A stretch of 64,000 bases of DNA from Dyadobacter sp. CY345 (GTDB taxonomy: Bacteria; Bacteroidota; Bacteroidia; Cytophagales; Spirosomataceae), in contig NZ_JAKFFS010000004.1 of assembly GCF_021502725.1 (NCBI RefSeq), positions 186,001 through 250,000 of the forward strand. The letters run 5' to 3'. Numbering within the stretch: position 1 is the first letter of the stretch; each line of letters begins with the position of its first letter. Below, piece after piece: positions 53,317 to 63,438 of this stretch. The notes under the pieces are model-generated. The model saw only the letters and a program-made list of their open reading frames with translations. It had not been told where the DNA came from and searched no databases. The position numbers and the translations under genes were made by a program.

Positions 53317-54894
53317 ATGAAACACTTTGTACTATTTTTCCTACTTGTTTTGTTTCCTGAAATCACTGCAAAAGCGCAGGAATCCAAGGCGAGGGAGATT
53401 GTTGGACTGGCTTTGAAAGCGCATACTTCCGGGAAAAAAATCGAACGGTTTGAGGTTTATGCAACATACGATAAACCAAGCAAAGCACCAGCCTCACTTC
53501 ACCAGCCTGACCCATTTCTAAATTTTGTGGATTCATTGATGAAAACTTTACCAGATTCAATACAAAAGGAAATGGCAGCTCAGAAGATCATAGGAGATGA
53601 AGAACTATTCAAGACTATTGAGGAGGAACATGCTGGTGTTAAGGAGCTTAATTTTGTTGATCTTCCATTAAAGATAATTGCCAGTACTAGCGTAAGACCA
53701 AATCGTCTAAGAGGAAATAATGATACAACAAGTACTTTGTTTGATTTTAAAGATTCCTATTTATTGTCAATTGCTTTTAAATTTAATCCCGTTATCCTTT
53801 TACACGTTATGGAGCAGGATTCTACTCAATTACATTATATCGGGAAAGCGACGATTGATAATCAAGATTATTTTCTGGTACAAGTGAGGGTCGTTAATAA
53901 GTGGCTCGAAGTATATTTTGACGCAAAAAGTTATTTAATGAGCAGATTGTCAGAGCCCTTGGTAGACGAAGATCCTTTGATTGGACAAGGGCCTCTTCTA
54001 TACAGTCATATTACTTCTTATAAAAACTACGAGCTAAGAAATTCTTTTTTATTGCCAACTCGGGTGGAAGAAACGAATACTAATTTACCCTTTACTAATA
54101 ACAAATTAATTACGTGGGTAAGTATCAATAAAGTTTTTCCTGCATCAGTTTTTGATCCGCCGCTTACTTATGAAGAAAAGATTAAATTTTCATTCGAGCA
54201 TATTGGCGATAATTTATTTGTGATGGAAGAAAAAGCAAGTTACTTAAACAGTCGATCAAAAATCAGGACGAATTCAGATAATACCATTGACATTTTTACA
54301 AATCTGTCTAATAATGATTTACAAAATAAAAAGGAGTTGAAGGCAATCAATTTGCAGTTCAAAAATCCTAAGATTAGCAATATATATAGTTCAGTATATC
54401 TTTCTGGATTTTCATCGCTTTCCTGTTTTTTCTCGAAAGAAATCCACATAAAGGCGCCAAAAGCAACCGGGATTTTCGCGGACCAGAATACTTATGGTAA
54501 TCCTGTGGAAGATTCAGTTCAGGTGGCAGTCAGGGCGAGAGGCTTATTAACAACCTTTGATCAGGATTTTGAAACGGAAACTGAAAAGGCATTCATTTTA
54601 AATCCCAGTGCAAACCAGGAACATAATAACATCTGGGTCGCATATTATTTGAAGAATAACAAAGTGATTTATCTGGAAGGATATGCCCATAAAAACTTAA
54701 AAAATGAAAATAATACAGTTGCACCAGGTGAGATAGCACTGATGAAATTAATTCAAAGCAAATCCTTAGATGTCGAAAAAATTGTCTTCTCAAAATCTTT
54801 TACTGATGATGCCCCGCTTTTCGTAACCTTCGCTGAATTTGAAAAAAGGGTAAAAAATTCACTCCCTTCTTCAGACAAGGCAGGCAAAAAGTAA
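53317..54894 (+). CDS. Secreted protein, possible degenerate metallo-beta-lactamase
   Basis: 525 residues from ATG 53317 (MKHFVLFFLLVLFPEITAKAQ, signal peptide). The first 260 residues may form a lipoprotein-sorting (LolA-like) beta domain (GKATIDNQDYFLVQVRV, YFDAKSYLMSRL, LPTRVEET). The C-terminal part follows the outline of exported metallo-beta-lactamase-fold enzymes: HIGDNLFVME, SNIYSSVYLSGFSSLSCF where a HxHxDH motif is expected, and NIWVAYYLKNNKVIYLEG near the end, with VEKIVFSKSF in place of the final HG. The metal ligands are absent, so it should not be catalytic if this reading is right. The gene is followed 3 bp later by the next frame. Confidence 0.45.
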   Translation: MKHFVLFFLLVLFPEITAKAQESKAREIVGLALKAHTSGKKIERFEVYATYDKPSKAPASLHQPDPFLNFVDSLMKTLPDSIQKEMAAQKIIGDEELFKTIEEEHAGVKELNFVDLPLKIIASTSVRPNRLRGNNDTTSTLFDFKDSYLLSIAFKFNPVILLHVMEQDSTQLHYIGKATIDNQDYFLVQVRVVNKWLEVYFDAKSYLMSRLSEPLVDEDPLIGQGPLLYSHITSYKNYELRNSFLLPTRVEETNTNLPFTNNKLITWVSINKVFPASVFDPPLTYEEKIKFSFEHIGDNLFVMEEKASYLNSRSKIRTNSDNTIDIFTNLSNNDLQNKKELKAINLQFKNPKISNIYSSVYLSGFSSLSCFFSKEIHIKAPKATGIFADQNTYGNPVEDSVQVAVRARGLLTTFDQDFETETEKAFILNPSANQEHNNIWVAYYLKNNKVIYLEGYAHKNLKNENNTVAPGEIALMKLIQSKSLDVEKIVFSKSFTDDAPLFVTFAEFEKRVKNSLPSSDKAGKK

Positions 54895-54972
54895 GTTGTG
54901 CATGCATTCTCGGATACAATACCATCACCCTTTTCTCGTTATTTGCCGACAATTACACCCCGGAACCAACGC

Positions 54973-55962
54973 ATGAAATTTTCCCGACATTTACTTTTCG
55001 GCTTACTTTTTACTACCGTATCTTCTGCTGAGGCTCAGCATTTTGCGTTGAGCCGTCTTTTTTACCCAAATGTTACTTTAAAAGCAGACTACAATGTGCC
55101 GTCAAATCTGGGTGGCGGTACGGGAAAGGAATATGGTCTGACACGCAGCGGTTTTTTTGGTGTTATTCCAATTCAAAGTGAAGTGCAGTTGGGGTATAGT
55201 TTAAAGAAAAAGTTCGATCTGCGTGCGGTACATACGGTTCTGTTAACTCAATTCACACAACTGCAACCTACCCTTGACGGGAAAAATATACCTGATAACG
55301 GTTATAAAACATTGTCGCTCGGTGTGATCAGGTTGCAGGCCAGTATCAAGGACCGGCTTTGGGTATATGGAGGCGGATTGGGTATGACGGAAAGTAACGA
55401 AACATTTTTCACGCCTCAGCCTTTTTTCTGGGGAGGTGCAGCACGAATGCATATTTTAGGACTGCATACGCAAATTATGTACGGTTCAATTTTGGCTTAC
55501 AATCAGAAACTTCGCTTTGTTCCGGTTTTTGGTGTAAACAAAAGATTTGGACGAGACTGGCGAGTTTCGGCTTTGTTGCCTTTTATGATGAATGTAAATT
55601 ATCGGTCGACCAAGTGGTTTAATGTGGATATGCTGGCCGGGTTGAACGGTTATAGTGGCGGTTTCCAAATACAGACACCGGAAGAAAAAATGCTGCGTCG
55701 TGAGAATTATCGTCAGATTAAGTTAGGTGTTTCAGCGAATGCTCATTTATTTACAGTGCTGAATATTTCTTTGGAAGCTGGGGTAACCACTTTTCGTCAG
55801 CTGAAAACTTTTAATAGTGCACGTGAGACACTTACCGCTTATACGCCTGGGACTACACCCTACATAGGAGCCAGTGTTCGTTATATTACGAGTAAATCAA
55901 AATTGTCCAACCGCTTTACCCGTAAGATGGGTCTAGGTGGGGGTGGTGGAATTAACTGGTAG
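54973..55962 (+). CDS. Predicted outer-membrane beta-barrel protein
   Basis: 329 residues from ATG 54973 (MKFSRHLLFGLLFTTVSSAEAQ, signal peptide). The protein alternates polar and aromatic residues, with Tyr/Phe/Leu-rich strand-like segments and no long hydrophobic helix, as in outer-membrane barrels (VQLGYSLKKKFDLRAVHTVLLTQF, DRLWVYGGGLGMTES). It ends IGASVRYITSKSK, then a Gly-rich tail. No family is recognised. It is encoded 78 bp after the preceding gene and the two probably form an operon. Function unknown. Confidence 0.6.
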   Translation: MKFSRHLLFGLLFTTVSSAEAQHFALSRLFYPNVTLKADYNVPSNLGGGTGKEYGLTRSGFFGVIPIQSEVQLGYSLKKKFDLRAVHTVLLTQFTQLQPTLDGKNIPDNGYKTLSLGVIRLQASIKDRLWVYGGGLGMTESNETFFTPQPFFWGGAARMHILGLHTQIMYGSILAYNQKLRFVPVFGVNKRFGRDWRVSALLPFMMNVNYRSTKWFNVDMLAGLNGYSGGFQIQTPEEKMLRRENYRQIKLGVSANAHLFTVLNISLEAGVTTFRQLKTFNSARETLTAYTPGTTPYIGASVRYITSKSKLSNRFTRKMGLGGGGGINW

Positions 55963-56003
55963 CAAAAATATTTACAGAATATTCATTATTTCAAAAGTGC
56001 TAC

Positions 56004-56071
56004 GGGTGCAGAGCACCCAAATATTTGTAGGAAAGGCGATTTAGCTCCTAAATAATTAGGTGCAGCGCACC
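56004..56071. repeat. GGTGC/GCACC hairpin pair
   Basis: GGGTGC-AGA-GCACCC (56004-56018) and GGTGC-AGC-GCACC (56059-56071) are two short hairpins separated by TAGGA (from 56028) and TCCTA (to 56051), which can pair. They lie in the gap between convergent genes, with A/T-rich AATATTTGTAG-like sequence between. Confidence 0.65.
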
Positions 56072-56084
56072 GGGATAACTTGTT

Positions 56085-57068
56085 CTAAACTAATCCGAAT
56101 TTCTCTGCTTCTGTTTTTAATAACGCTTTATCAATTGGTACCACACCAACCAATTCGCAAACCAAGCCACCACCCAGATTTGAAATTCCGGCAATTGATC
56201 GAGGCGGAAGTCCAAGGGCAACACAACAGGCTGCAATACTGATTACTGTATCTCCTGCGCCGGACACGTCAGCGATTTGACGAATATGTGCAGGAAGTTT
56301 GTGGATTTCTTCTTCAAAATCGATATAAACGCCTCTTTCTGAAAGTGTAATCAGTGCGCCTTTTGCTCCTAAAGTTTCCTTTAATTGCTCAACCGTCTGT
56401 CTTAACTCTTCGGGATCGTCAACGTTAAATTCTACTTTCAATCCTTCACGCAACTCTTTCAGATTTGGTTTGAAAAGTGTTACGTTATTGTAGGATAGGA
56501 AATTGCGTTTTTTGGGATCTACGACTGTCGGAACATTATGTTCGTTTGCATATTCTGTAATTTCTGCAATCGCCTCAGCCGTCAGAACGCCCTTGTCGTA
56601 ATCTTCGAAAATGATTACACTGCTGGAAGGAATCAATTCTTTTGCCTTACTGACTAATCTGTCTTTTTCTTCTGTAGAAATAGCCTTATCCGTTTCCGTA
56701 TCAATTCTGACAACTTGCTGAGAGCCAGCTATAATTCTTTCTTTAATTGTTGTAATGCGGCTTTCACTGCGAATCAAACCTTCACAGTTTAACCCCTTCT
56801 CAATCAGACTTTTTTTCAGCGAATCACCAGAGGCATCTGTTCCAATAACAGTACAAATGATAGCTTCTGCACCCAAAGCCTGAACGTTCAAAAGTACATT
56901 TCCCGCACCTCCCAGGCGAAATTCACGATGGCTTACATTGACAACCGGAACAGGTGCTTCCGGAGATATACGTTCGACCTTTCCCCAAACGTAAGAGTCG
57001 AGCATAACGTCACCGATGACAAGAACACGTAAAGAATTGAATGCTTCAAAAACCTGATGGATATTCAT
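56085..57068 (-). CDS. hldA: D-glycero-beta-D-manno-heptose-7-phosphate kinase (RfaE1-like)
   Basis: A 327-residue PfkB-family kinase of the RfaE domain 1 type, which phosphorylates heptose 7-phosphate at O1 for ADP-heptose and lipopolysaccharide core. Landmarks are VLVIGDVMLDSYVWGKVERISPEAPVPVV, RLGGAGNVLLNVQALG, GSQQVVRIDTE and the ATP-binding DVSGAGDTVISIAA (about residue 260, catalytic Asp in GAGD). There is no fused adenylyltransferase (domain 2), so this is a separate kinase and hldC/rfaE2 must be elsewhere. It is convergent with the preceding barrel gene. Confidence 0.88.
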   Translation of the reverse strand: MNIHQVFEAFNSLRVLVIGDVMLDSYVWGKVERISPEAPVPVVNVSHREFRLGGAGNVLLNVQALGAEAIICTVIGTDASGDSLKKSLIEKGLNCEGLIRSESRITTIKERIIAGSQQVVRIDTETDKAISTEEKDRLVSKAKELIPSSSVIIFEDYDKGVLTAEAIAEITEYANEHNVPTVVDPKKRNFLSYNNVTLFKPNLKELREGLKVEFNVDDPEELRQTVEQLKETLGAKGALITLSERGVYIDFEEEIHKLPAHIRQIADVSGAGDTVISIAACCVALGLPPRSIAGISNLGGGLVCELVGVVPIDKALLKTEAEKFGLV

Positions 57069-57177
57069 TAAATCTAATTTAGGCCTGGTTTCCCGTTGTT
57101 GATGAAAGAAATTTAACAGCGATCTCTTAAAGTACGGCCGTCAAAATTCGTACAAAGGTCTGAAAAAATCAAACCTA

Positions 57178-57606
57178 TCAAACATTAACAACAAAATGCA
57201 TGCTTGTAATTTGAAAACGTTTGTTAAGATAAAGGCGATGTGCGTCGGTTCGGGTTGCGCTAACTCCTGAGTCTAAATGAACCTGCGCATAACCTTCCTT
57301 TTTTGCATAATCCAATATCCAGTCGACCAATTTTCCGGCATAACCTTTCCCGCGGTTTCCAGGGAGTGTTGACAAGTCGTCAATATAAATATATTTTCCA
57401 CGGAATAGATTGTAACCAATCTCAAAAACAGCAACCGCTGCGGCCTGGTTTTCTTCTTCAATAAAAATAATTTGACGGTTGTCTTGAAGGGTTTTTTGAA
57501 CGGCTTCAAGATATAGCTCGTCCGTTAAAACAGGCCGCAGCGCCTGGATAGCACTGCGGCATTTAAGAATGTCGCTTTCCGTTACGACAACTTGTATGTC
57601 TGTCAT
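57178..57606 (-). CDS. GNAT-family N-acetyltransferase
   Basis: A 142-residue GNAT acetyltransferase. The fold includes [26 protein letters not shown], with the acetyl-CoA loop (RGKGYAGK, R-x-x-G-x-G/A), and the late [23 protein letters not shown]. The substrate cannot be told. It starts at 57606, overlapping the ribBA stop by 4 bp, so the two are translationally coupled. Confidence 0.85.
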   Translation of the reverse strand: MTDIQVVVTESDILKCRSAIQALRPVLTDELYLEAVQKTLQDNRQIIFIEEENQAAAVAVFEIGYNLFRGKYIYIDDLSTLPGNRGKGYAGKLVDWILDYAKKEGYAQVHLDSGVSATRTDAHRLYLNKRFQITSMHFVVNV

Positions 57607-58850
57607 ACCTGAGTTCCAGGAAAAGATAGGTTACTAAGATTATGTCCCATTTTATCACGCTTGGTCAACAGATATTTTTCATTGTAGGGATTTGAGGGAA
57701 TTTCAATAGAAACTGAATCAACAATTTCCAGTCCGTACCCGATTAAACCGGCACGTTTTTTTGGGTTATTTGTGATCAGTTTTATTTTGGTAATGTCGAG
57801 ATCCCTCAGGATTTGTGCACCAACGCCATAATCGCGTTCATCACTACCAAAACCCAGTTCAATATTTGCTTCTACCGTATCCCGGCCCATTTCCTGAAGC
57901 TTGTAGGCTTTTAATTTATTTAACAAACCAATTCCACGGCCTTCCTGATTCATATAAACAATTACGCCTTTACCTTCTTTATTGACCAAATCCATGGCCG
58001 CATGAAGCTGTGGGCCGCAATCGCAACGGCATGAACCGAAAATATCACCGGTCATACAAGAAGAATGAACGCGCACCAAAACAGGCTCATCTTTTTCCCA
58101 GGTGCCTTTTACCAAAGCCAGATGCATATCACCGGTATTAATCTGACGATAAGCAATCAGATCAAAATGGCCCCATTCCGTAGGCATATCAACGCCGATT
58201 TCTCTTTTAATAAGAGATTCTTTACGTAAACGATATTCAATTAAATCTTTAACACTAACCAGTTTTAAATTAAAGCGATTGGCAATTTCCCTAAGCTGAG
58301 GCAAGCGGGCCATAGAGCCGTCTTCATTCAAAATTTCAACCAGAACACCCGCAGGAGCTAATCCGGCAAGTCTTGCAAAATCAATGGCCGCTTCTGTATG
58401 TCCGGTACGTCGTAAAACGCCACCTTGTTTTGCTCTCAATGGAAAAATATGTCCTGGGCGCCCAAGATCAGCCGGGATTGTCGATGGATTTACAAGCGCC
58501 TGAATTGTTTTTGCACGGTCGCTGGCTGAGATTCCGGTAGTACAACCATTGCCGAGCAAATCAACCGAAACGGTAAAAGCAGTTTCATGAAGGGCGGTAT
58601 TATTTCCAACCATCATGTCCAGTTCCAGTTCAACACAACGCTCCTCTGTAATAGGCGCACAAATGAGTCCGCGGCCTTCTTTGGCCATGAAATTGACGAT
58701 TTCTGGTGTAACCAACTCAGCGGCACAAATAAAATCACCTTCATTTTCACGATCTTCATCATCAACGACAACTATCATTTGTCCGTTTTTGATCGCTTCA
58801 ATGGCATCTTCTATCGAATCCAGTACTATGGAATTACTATTATTATTCAT
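57603..58850 (-). CDS. ribBA: Bifunctional DHBP synthase / GTP cyclohydrolase II
   Basis: 415 residues from ATG 58850 ([20 protein letters not shown]). The N-terminal half (to about residue 205) is 3,4-dihydroxy-2-butanone-4-phosphate synthase, with [11 protein letters not shown] and [16 protein letters not shown]. The C-terminal half is GTP cyclohydrolase II, with zinc ligands in [19 protein letters not shown] and catalytic [11 protein letters not shown]. Together they supply both precursors of riboflavin. The GNAT gene overlaps its 3' end. No FMN riboswitch (RFN) was seen upstream. Confidence 0.95.
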   Translation of the reverse strand: MNNNSNSIVLDSIEDAIEAIKNGQMIVVVDDEDRENEGDFICAAELVTPEIVNFMAKEGRGLICAPITEERCVELELDMMVGNNTALHETAFTVSVDLLGNGCTTGISASDRAKTIQALVNPSTIPADLGRPGHIFPLRAKQGGVLRRTGHTEAAIDFARLAGLAPAGVLVEILNEDGSMARLPQLREIANRFNLKLVSVKDLIEYRLRKESLIKREIGVDMPTEWGHFDLIAYRQINTGDMHLALVKGTWEKDEPVLVRVHSSCMTGDIFGSCRCDCGPQLHAAMDLVNKEGKGVIVYMNQEGRGIGLLNKLKAYKLQEMGRDTVEANIELGFGSDERDYGVGAQILRDLDITKIKLITNNPKKRAGLIGYGLEIVDSVSIEIPSNPYNEKYLLTKRDKMGHNLSNLSFPGTQV

Positions 58851-59031
58851 TATTCGGGTAGACAAAAAATAGTTTTACGGGAAAACACGTTTTAGGATAT
58901 AAAGGTACAGTCTTAATCTCGAAATGTTTAATTTTGACCTTCAATGAGTGAACAATCCATTTTTCAGATGGGTTTCAAAATAGGCCATTTCGAAGTTCTA
59001 AGTGCTCGTATTTACTATTAGTTCAGAGTTC

Positions 59032-60963
59032 ATGAGAATACCATTACTGTCGTTTTTTTTTGTTTTTTATATATTTCAATTCTCTTGTGTTTACGGACAG
59101 GAGATTGTTGGGGGAGGAATGTGTGATGCGCCAATCAAAGGTGCTTTCGAAGTTTCTCCTTCTTATGTTGGTTGTGGAAAATTAGAAGTAGATTTTATAA
59201 ACACATTAGCTGGCGCAGATAATGTGGCCTACATTCCTAACTACGATCGAGTAAGCCCAATTGGTGAGGCTCCAAAAGAATTATCTGCCACTTACAATAC
59301 TGTGGGAACTTATACAGTTTTGCAAGTGGGTAGTAAGGGGGTGGGTTTTTCATTGTGCAAGCAGGTTCATGTTCTTGAAAACAAGAAGATTGACGCCTCT
59401 CTTGAGATTTCTTGCGGAAAATTGGCACTAGTGAAAATCGTCGAAAATAATATATCGAAAGCATACGACTATGTTGAGATTAATTGGGGCGATGGAGATA
59501 TTTCGGAATGGAGGCCAGGAAGTGGAAATATAAACCATGGTTATTCCGGCGCGCTTCAAAAGATTTCAGTTCAAGGTAAATACAGCTCTTCTTCCGTAAA
59601 TTGTAGTGGTCAAGTCGGATTTTTAGATCCAGCAAACGTTGAAAATTCCATTGAATCCATTCAGATAAATAGGGTTGAAATGCAGGAGGAGGGAATTATC
59701 TCTCTGCTTTACAAAGGAAAGGAAGGAGTATCAACCGAAGTCTTTTACTCTGAATTAAATGGAGATTACCTGAGCACAGGAAAAGTTACAGATACAAACC
59801 AAACAAGCAGTATTAATATTGACAAAAACGTAGATTCAGAAAAGGAATATATACTTAAATTGACATCGCCCAATAGTTGCGGTGGCAATATTGACAGCCG
59901 AGAAGTTAAAACAATGGTTCTGGAAGCCACGCCGCTGGAAGGAGAAATTTCATTAAAATGGAGCCGCTACATTGATGATAATGATTTTGTAGGGTATCAA
60001 CTTTTTCGTGATGGTGCTCCAATCCAAAGTTTCACCTCAATCGATGAGTTGACTTTCAGTGATAAAGACCTGGATTGCAACACAACTTACAAATATCAGA
60101 TCGCAGCCTCTACAAGCCAGGTAAACTCGTTTTCAGCGCCCAAAAGTGCAAAAATGCTGAGCTCGACACCTGATAACATTGAAGGAGCAAGTGTTACGGT
60201 GACGGACAATAATTTGATTACAGCAGATGTTGTATTAGGTGAAAATGGATTGACTAATTCCTACAATCTGATTGTTGAGCGAACTGAGCAGGGGAGTGCA
60301 AACTTTGTAAAAATATCTGATGATCAGAATCAGGATCTGCGTTTTGAAGATAAGGGTGTAAATACGGCTACGACGTCTTACTGTTACCGTTTCAAATATG
60401 AAAATTCCTGTCAGCTAAGTACAGATTTTACTGAGCCGGTGTGCTCTATTTTGCTTCGCCAGTCCCCGCAAGAACTAACCTGGAATAATGCGGTTCCATT
60501 TACCGAAGGCCTGGATTCTTATGCTGTCATTCAAAATGAATCCAACACCCAGACGCCGGTTGGATTAAGCACAAATTATCAGCTTGACCTGAATAATCAA
60601 CCCAAAACTGAATTTTCATTCCGCATCACTGCAAAATCGAAAAGTGGAAATTTGGTAAGTTTCTCAAATCCGATACGGTATGAACAAAATGTGATGTTGT
60701 TAATACCTGACGCTTTTACGCCTAATGGAGATAACATCAATGAAAGATTTGAAATAAAAGGGCTATTTGTAAATTCATTTAAAATCTCTGTTTTTAATCG
60801 CTGGGGACAAGTTGTTTTCCAGTCCAGCGAAATCCTTAATAGCTGGGACGGAACAATAAATGGAGCGCTGGCGCCGGGAGGATATTATACGTACAAAACA
60901 GAAATTACTGACATTGAAAATAAACCTTTTGTGAAGGAAGGAACTGTATTCCTGATCAGGTAA
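59032..60963 (+). CDS. Secreted T9SS type B protein with fibronectin-III-like segments (copy A)
   Basis: 643 residues from ATG 59032 (MRIPLLSFFFVFYIFQFSCVYGQ, signal peptide). The N-terminus is Cys/Gly-rich (GGGMCDAPIKGAFEVSPSYVGCG) and includes a PKD-like segment (VEINWGDGDIS, about residue 155). Fibronectin-III-like segments follow (ISLKWSRYIDDNDFVGYQLFRDG, LTWNNAVPFTEG). The type B sorting domain ends the protein: IPDAFTPNGDNINERFE, then KISVFNRWGQVVFQ and GTVFLIR. Paralogue of the next gene. It is probably displayed on the surface; function unknown. Confidence 0.8.
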   Translation: MRIPLLSFFFVFYIFQFSCVYGQEIVGGGMCDAPIKGAFEVSPSYVGCGKLEVDFINTLAGADNVAYIPNYDRVSPIGEAPKELSATYNTVGTYTVLQVGSKGVGFSLCKQVHVLENKKIDASLEISCGKLALVKIVENNISKAYDYVEINWGDGDISEWRPGSGNINHGYSGALQKISVQGKYSSSSVNCSGQVGFLDPANVENSIESIQINRVEMQEEGIISLLYKGKEGVSTEVFYSELNGDYLSTGKVTDTNQTSSINIDKNVDSEKEYILKLTSPNSCGGNIDSREVKTMVLEATPLEGEISLKWSRYIDDNDFVGYQLFRDGAPIQSFTSIDELTFSDKDLDCNTTYKYQIAASTSQVNSFSAPKSAKMLSSTPDNIEGASVTVTDNNLITADVVLGENGLTNSYNLIVERTEQGSANFVKISDDQNQDLRFEDKGVNTATTSYCYRFKYENSCQLSTDFTEPVCSILLRQSPQELTWNNAVPFTEGLDSYAVIQNESNTQTPVGLSTNYQLDLNNQPKTEFSFRITAKSKSGNLVSFSNPIRYEQNVMLLIPDAFTPNGDNINERFEIKGLFVNSFKISVFNRWGQVVFQSSEILNSWDGTINGALAPGGYYTYKTEITDIENKPFVKEGTVFLIR

Positions 60964-61124
60964 CTAACCGTTTATTAAATTTTTGAGAGATATTTAGATT
61001 GAAAATGAAGGACTTAATTGATAGTTTTTTAAATTTGGTTCTTTGATAGATTGACTCGACGTAAACCACTCATGCGAAATATGCTGTAAAAAGTATAATC
61101 GTGACCTCTTTAAAATACACACAT

Positions 61125-63038
61125 ATGAAAAGAATAATACTCGTAATGCTGATTGTATCAGCTTTTAATTTTGCTTCTGCACAAGGACTTTGTGATATTG
61201 GAGGGGGAGGGTTTGAGCTTTTACCTAAATCCGAGGGTTGCGCTCCGCTGATAGTGAACATTAGTCCTACTATTAATGCCTTATCTGTTGGATACGCACA
61301 AGAATACGACGGAATTACAGATAGCCCTACTCTTGTTCGAAATGCCAAACAATTTACCTATCGAGCTGCCGGCACATTCACGATTCTTCAGAGTGCGAAT
61401 GTGGGTGGAACTGAAGTTTATCAATGCAAGAAGATAAAGGTTTACGAAAACGCAACACCTCATACTGAGTATACGTCATGTGGTGGTGGTAAGATCAAAG
61501 TCGTTATGACTAGAAATTCTGTTCTCGATGCCTATGATCAAGTTGGAATTGATTGGGGAGATGGTTCCGAGGAGCATATTTGGAGTCGAGGTCAAGCTTT
61601 GGAAATTGAACATAGCTATGCTAATACCTCGGGAAGTCCAGTACTAATTGTTCGGGGAATATATACCTCCAACACTTCTTGTAAGGAAGGTTATAAGTGG
61701 CCACTTAGGATATCCTTTCAGCAACCTCAACTCAAAAACATCCAGATCAAAAGCGTCGAAATGAAAGGAAATGGTCGGCTGTTAGTGGTCTACGAAGGTT
61801 TAAGCGCAATTTCCACAGATGTGATGTACAGTACCGACGGGAATAATTATCAGATCGGTGGAACCAAGACTTCCGGTGGCACGCAAACTAGCAATTTCAG
61901 CTTAAACGCATCACAAGCCTATCAAATAAAGCTTGCTTCAAAAGATTTGTGTGGAGGAAAGCTGGAAAGCGAGTCTGTTTCTAGTATGATCGTAAATGGC
62001 AGCTCAGCGGATGAAAAAAATGAAATTACCTGGAATAAATATGCAAACGCAACAGATTTTGAAAGTTACACGCTCTGGAGGGATGGGATTGAGCTTAAAA
62101 CAATTGATGATATAAATACCACTTCATTTTCTGACGAAGATGTGCAGTGCGGAGATAGTTATGAATACTATATCGTAGCTAAAACCAAAACAATTACTTC
62201 AACCTCTGCGCCATTTACAATAAAAACCACCTTATCCTCACCGAAACCTATTGATCAGGCTTTTGTCAATGTTGTAAGCGATGGATTGATTGAAGTTACC
62301 GCTATTATTCCGGGGCCCGGTACTAAGACAAATTATGATTTAGTAATCGAAAGATCGGAAAATGGCGGGATTTTCAAAAAAGTAAATACACTTTATGGAG
62401 AAGCAACCTATCAGGATTTTGATGTAAAGGTTAACGATTTCGGCTATTGTTATCGTTTGATATACCAGAATGCCTGTGGACAACGGGCTCCTGCATCAGA
62501 ACCGATTTGTTCAATTTTGTTAAAAAATGAGTCTCCACTTTTAACATGGACAACAGAAAAACCATTTTTAGATGAAATTGATTCTTACACACTCACGAGG
62601 ACCGGGGCTGCCGGATCTAATGATTCCAGAAATGTAAAATTGGTAAGCACTTTTTATCCGGACCTGACCAAACTTAGCGATCTGTCTTTTACTTTTCAAA
62701 TTCGGGCAGATTCGAAAAATGGAAACTATCAGAGCCTTTCCAATATTATTACATATAAAAGGGATACCGATATCTACGCTCCTGATGCTTTTTCGCCAAA
62801 TGATGATGGCTATAATGATACTTTCGAGGTGAAAGCAGCCATGTTCAAAACGTTTAAATTGTCAGTAATTAATCGCTGGGGAGAAGTTGTTTTTCACTCA
62901 AATGACATTGCCAAAGGATGGAATGGAAAGATCAAAGGAAATCCAGCCCCAGTTGGTTCCTATATCTGGCGTATCGAAATTGTTAATAATTTAGATCAAA
63001 CCGTGAAAAAAAACGGTACTTTTGTGCTCTTGAAATAG
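61125..63038 (+). CDS. Secreted T9SS type B protein (copy B)
   Basis: 637 residues from ATG 61125 (MKRIILVMLIVSAFNFASAQ, signal peptide). Domain order follows copy A: GLCDIGGGGFELLPKSEGCA start, a PKD-like GIDWGDGSEEHIW (about residue 150), fibronectin-III-like segments (EITWNKYANATDFESYTLWRDG, LTWTTEKPFLDE), and a type B tail from APDAFSPNDDGYNDTFE to GTFVLLK. Copies A and B are in tandem, 161 bp apart, and well diverged. Function unknown; surface adhesion is inference. Confidence 0.8.
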   Translation: MKRIILVMLIVSAFNFASAQGLCDIGGGGFELLPKSEGCAPLIVNISPTINALSVGYAQEYDGITDSPTLVRNAKQFTYRAAGTFTILQSANVGGTEVYQCKKIKVYENATPHTEYTSCGGGKIKVVMTRNSVLDAYDQVGIDWGDGSEEHIWSRGQALEIEHSYANTSGSPVLIVRGIYTSNTSCKEGYKWPLRISFQQPQLKNIQIKSVEMKGNGRLLVVYEGLSAISTDVMYSTDGNNYQIGGTKTSGGTQTSNFSLNASQAYQIKLASKDLCGGKLESESVSSMIVNGSSADEKNEITWNKYANATDFESYTLWRDGIELKTIDDINTTSFSDEDVQCGDSYEYYIVAKTKTITSTSAPFTIKTTLSSPKPIDQAFVNVVSDGLIEVTAIIPGPGTKTNYDLVIERSENGGIFKKVNTLYGEATYQDFDVKVNDFGYCYRLIYQNACGQRAPASEPICSILLKNESPLLTWTTEKPFLDEIDSYTLTRTGAAGSNDSRNVKLVSTFYPDLTKLSDLSFTFQIRADSKNGNYQSLSNIITYKRDTDIYAPDAFSPNDDGYNDTFEVKAAMFKTFKLSVINRWGEVVFHSNDIAKGWNGKIKGNPAPVGSYIWRIEIVNNLDQTVKKNGTFVLLK

Positions 63039-63074
63039 ACTTAAATTTTTATATCACTTCATAATTTTTAGATT

Positions 63075-63422
63075 ATGTTTGGAAATATGGCTGACATGAT
63101 GGGTCTCATGGGTAAAATGAAAGACCTTCAGTCGCGCATGAAAGAGGCGCAGGATGAACTAGCTACCATTGTTGAGTCAGCAGAGTCTGGCGGAGGAATG
63201 GTGCGTGCGACTGTAAACGGAGAAAAAACACTGATCGGTTTAGAGATCGATAAAGACCTTGTAAATCCTGATGATAAGGAAATGTTGCAGGATTTGATCG
63301 TTGCGGCAGTTAACAAAGCATTCGAAAATATTGAACCGAAAATAAAAGCTCATTTGCAAAAAGCGACCGACGGAGTTCTTCCCAATATTCCCGGTTTGGA
63401 CTTAGGGGGATTCATGAAATAA
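63075..63422 (+). CDS. ybaB: YbaB/EbfC-family nucleoid-associated protein
   Basis: A 115-residue DNA-binding protein. The first part is a coiled-coil-like MMGLMGKMKDLQSRMKEAQDEL, and the core has VRATVNGEKTLIGLEIDKDLVNPDDKEMLQDLIVAAVNKAFE, the YbaB hallmark. It should bind DNA as a dimer and coat the nucleoid. It is usually near recR/dnaX in other bacteria, but not here. It lies 37 bp after copy B and 17 bp before the glycosyltransferase start. Confidence 0.92.
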   Translation: MFGNMADMMGLMGKMKDLQSRMKEAQDELATIVESAESGGGMVRATVNGEKTLIGLEIDKDLVNPDDKEMLQDLIVAAVNKAFENIEPKIKAHLQKATDGVLPNIPGLDLGGFMK

Positions 63423-63438
63423 TTCCCTCTTTTTACGA

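Noticed and set aside
58851-59031. FMN riboswitch upstream of ribBA
   Set aside because: No RFN-like conserved helices were seen in the 181-bp leader region.
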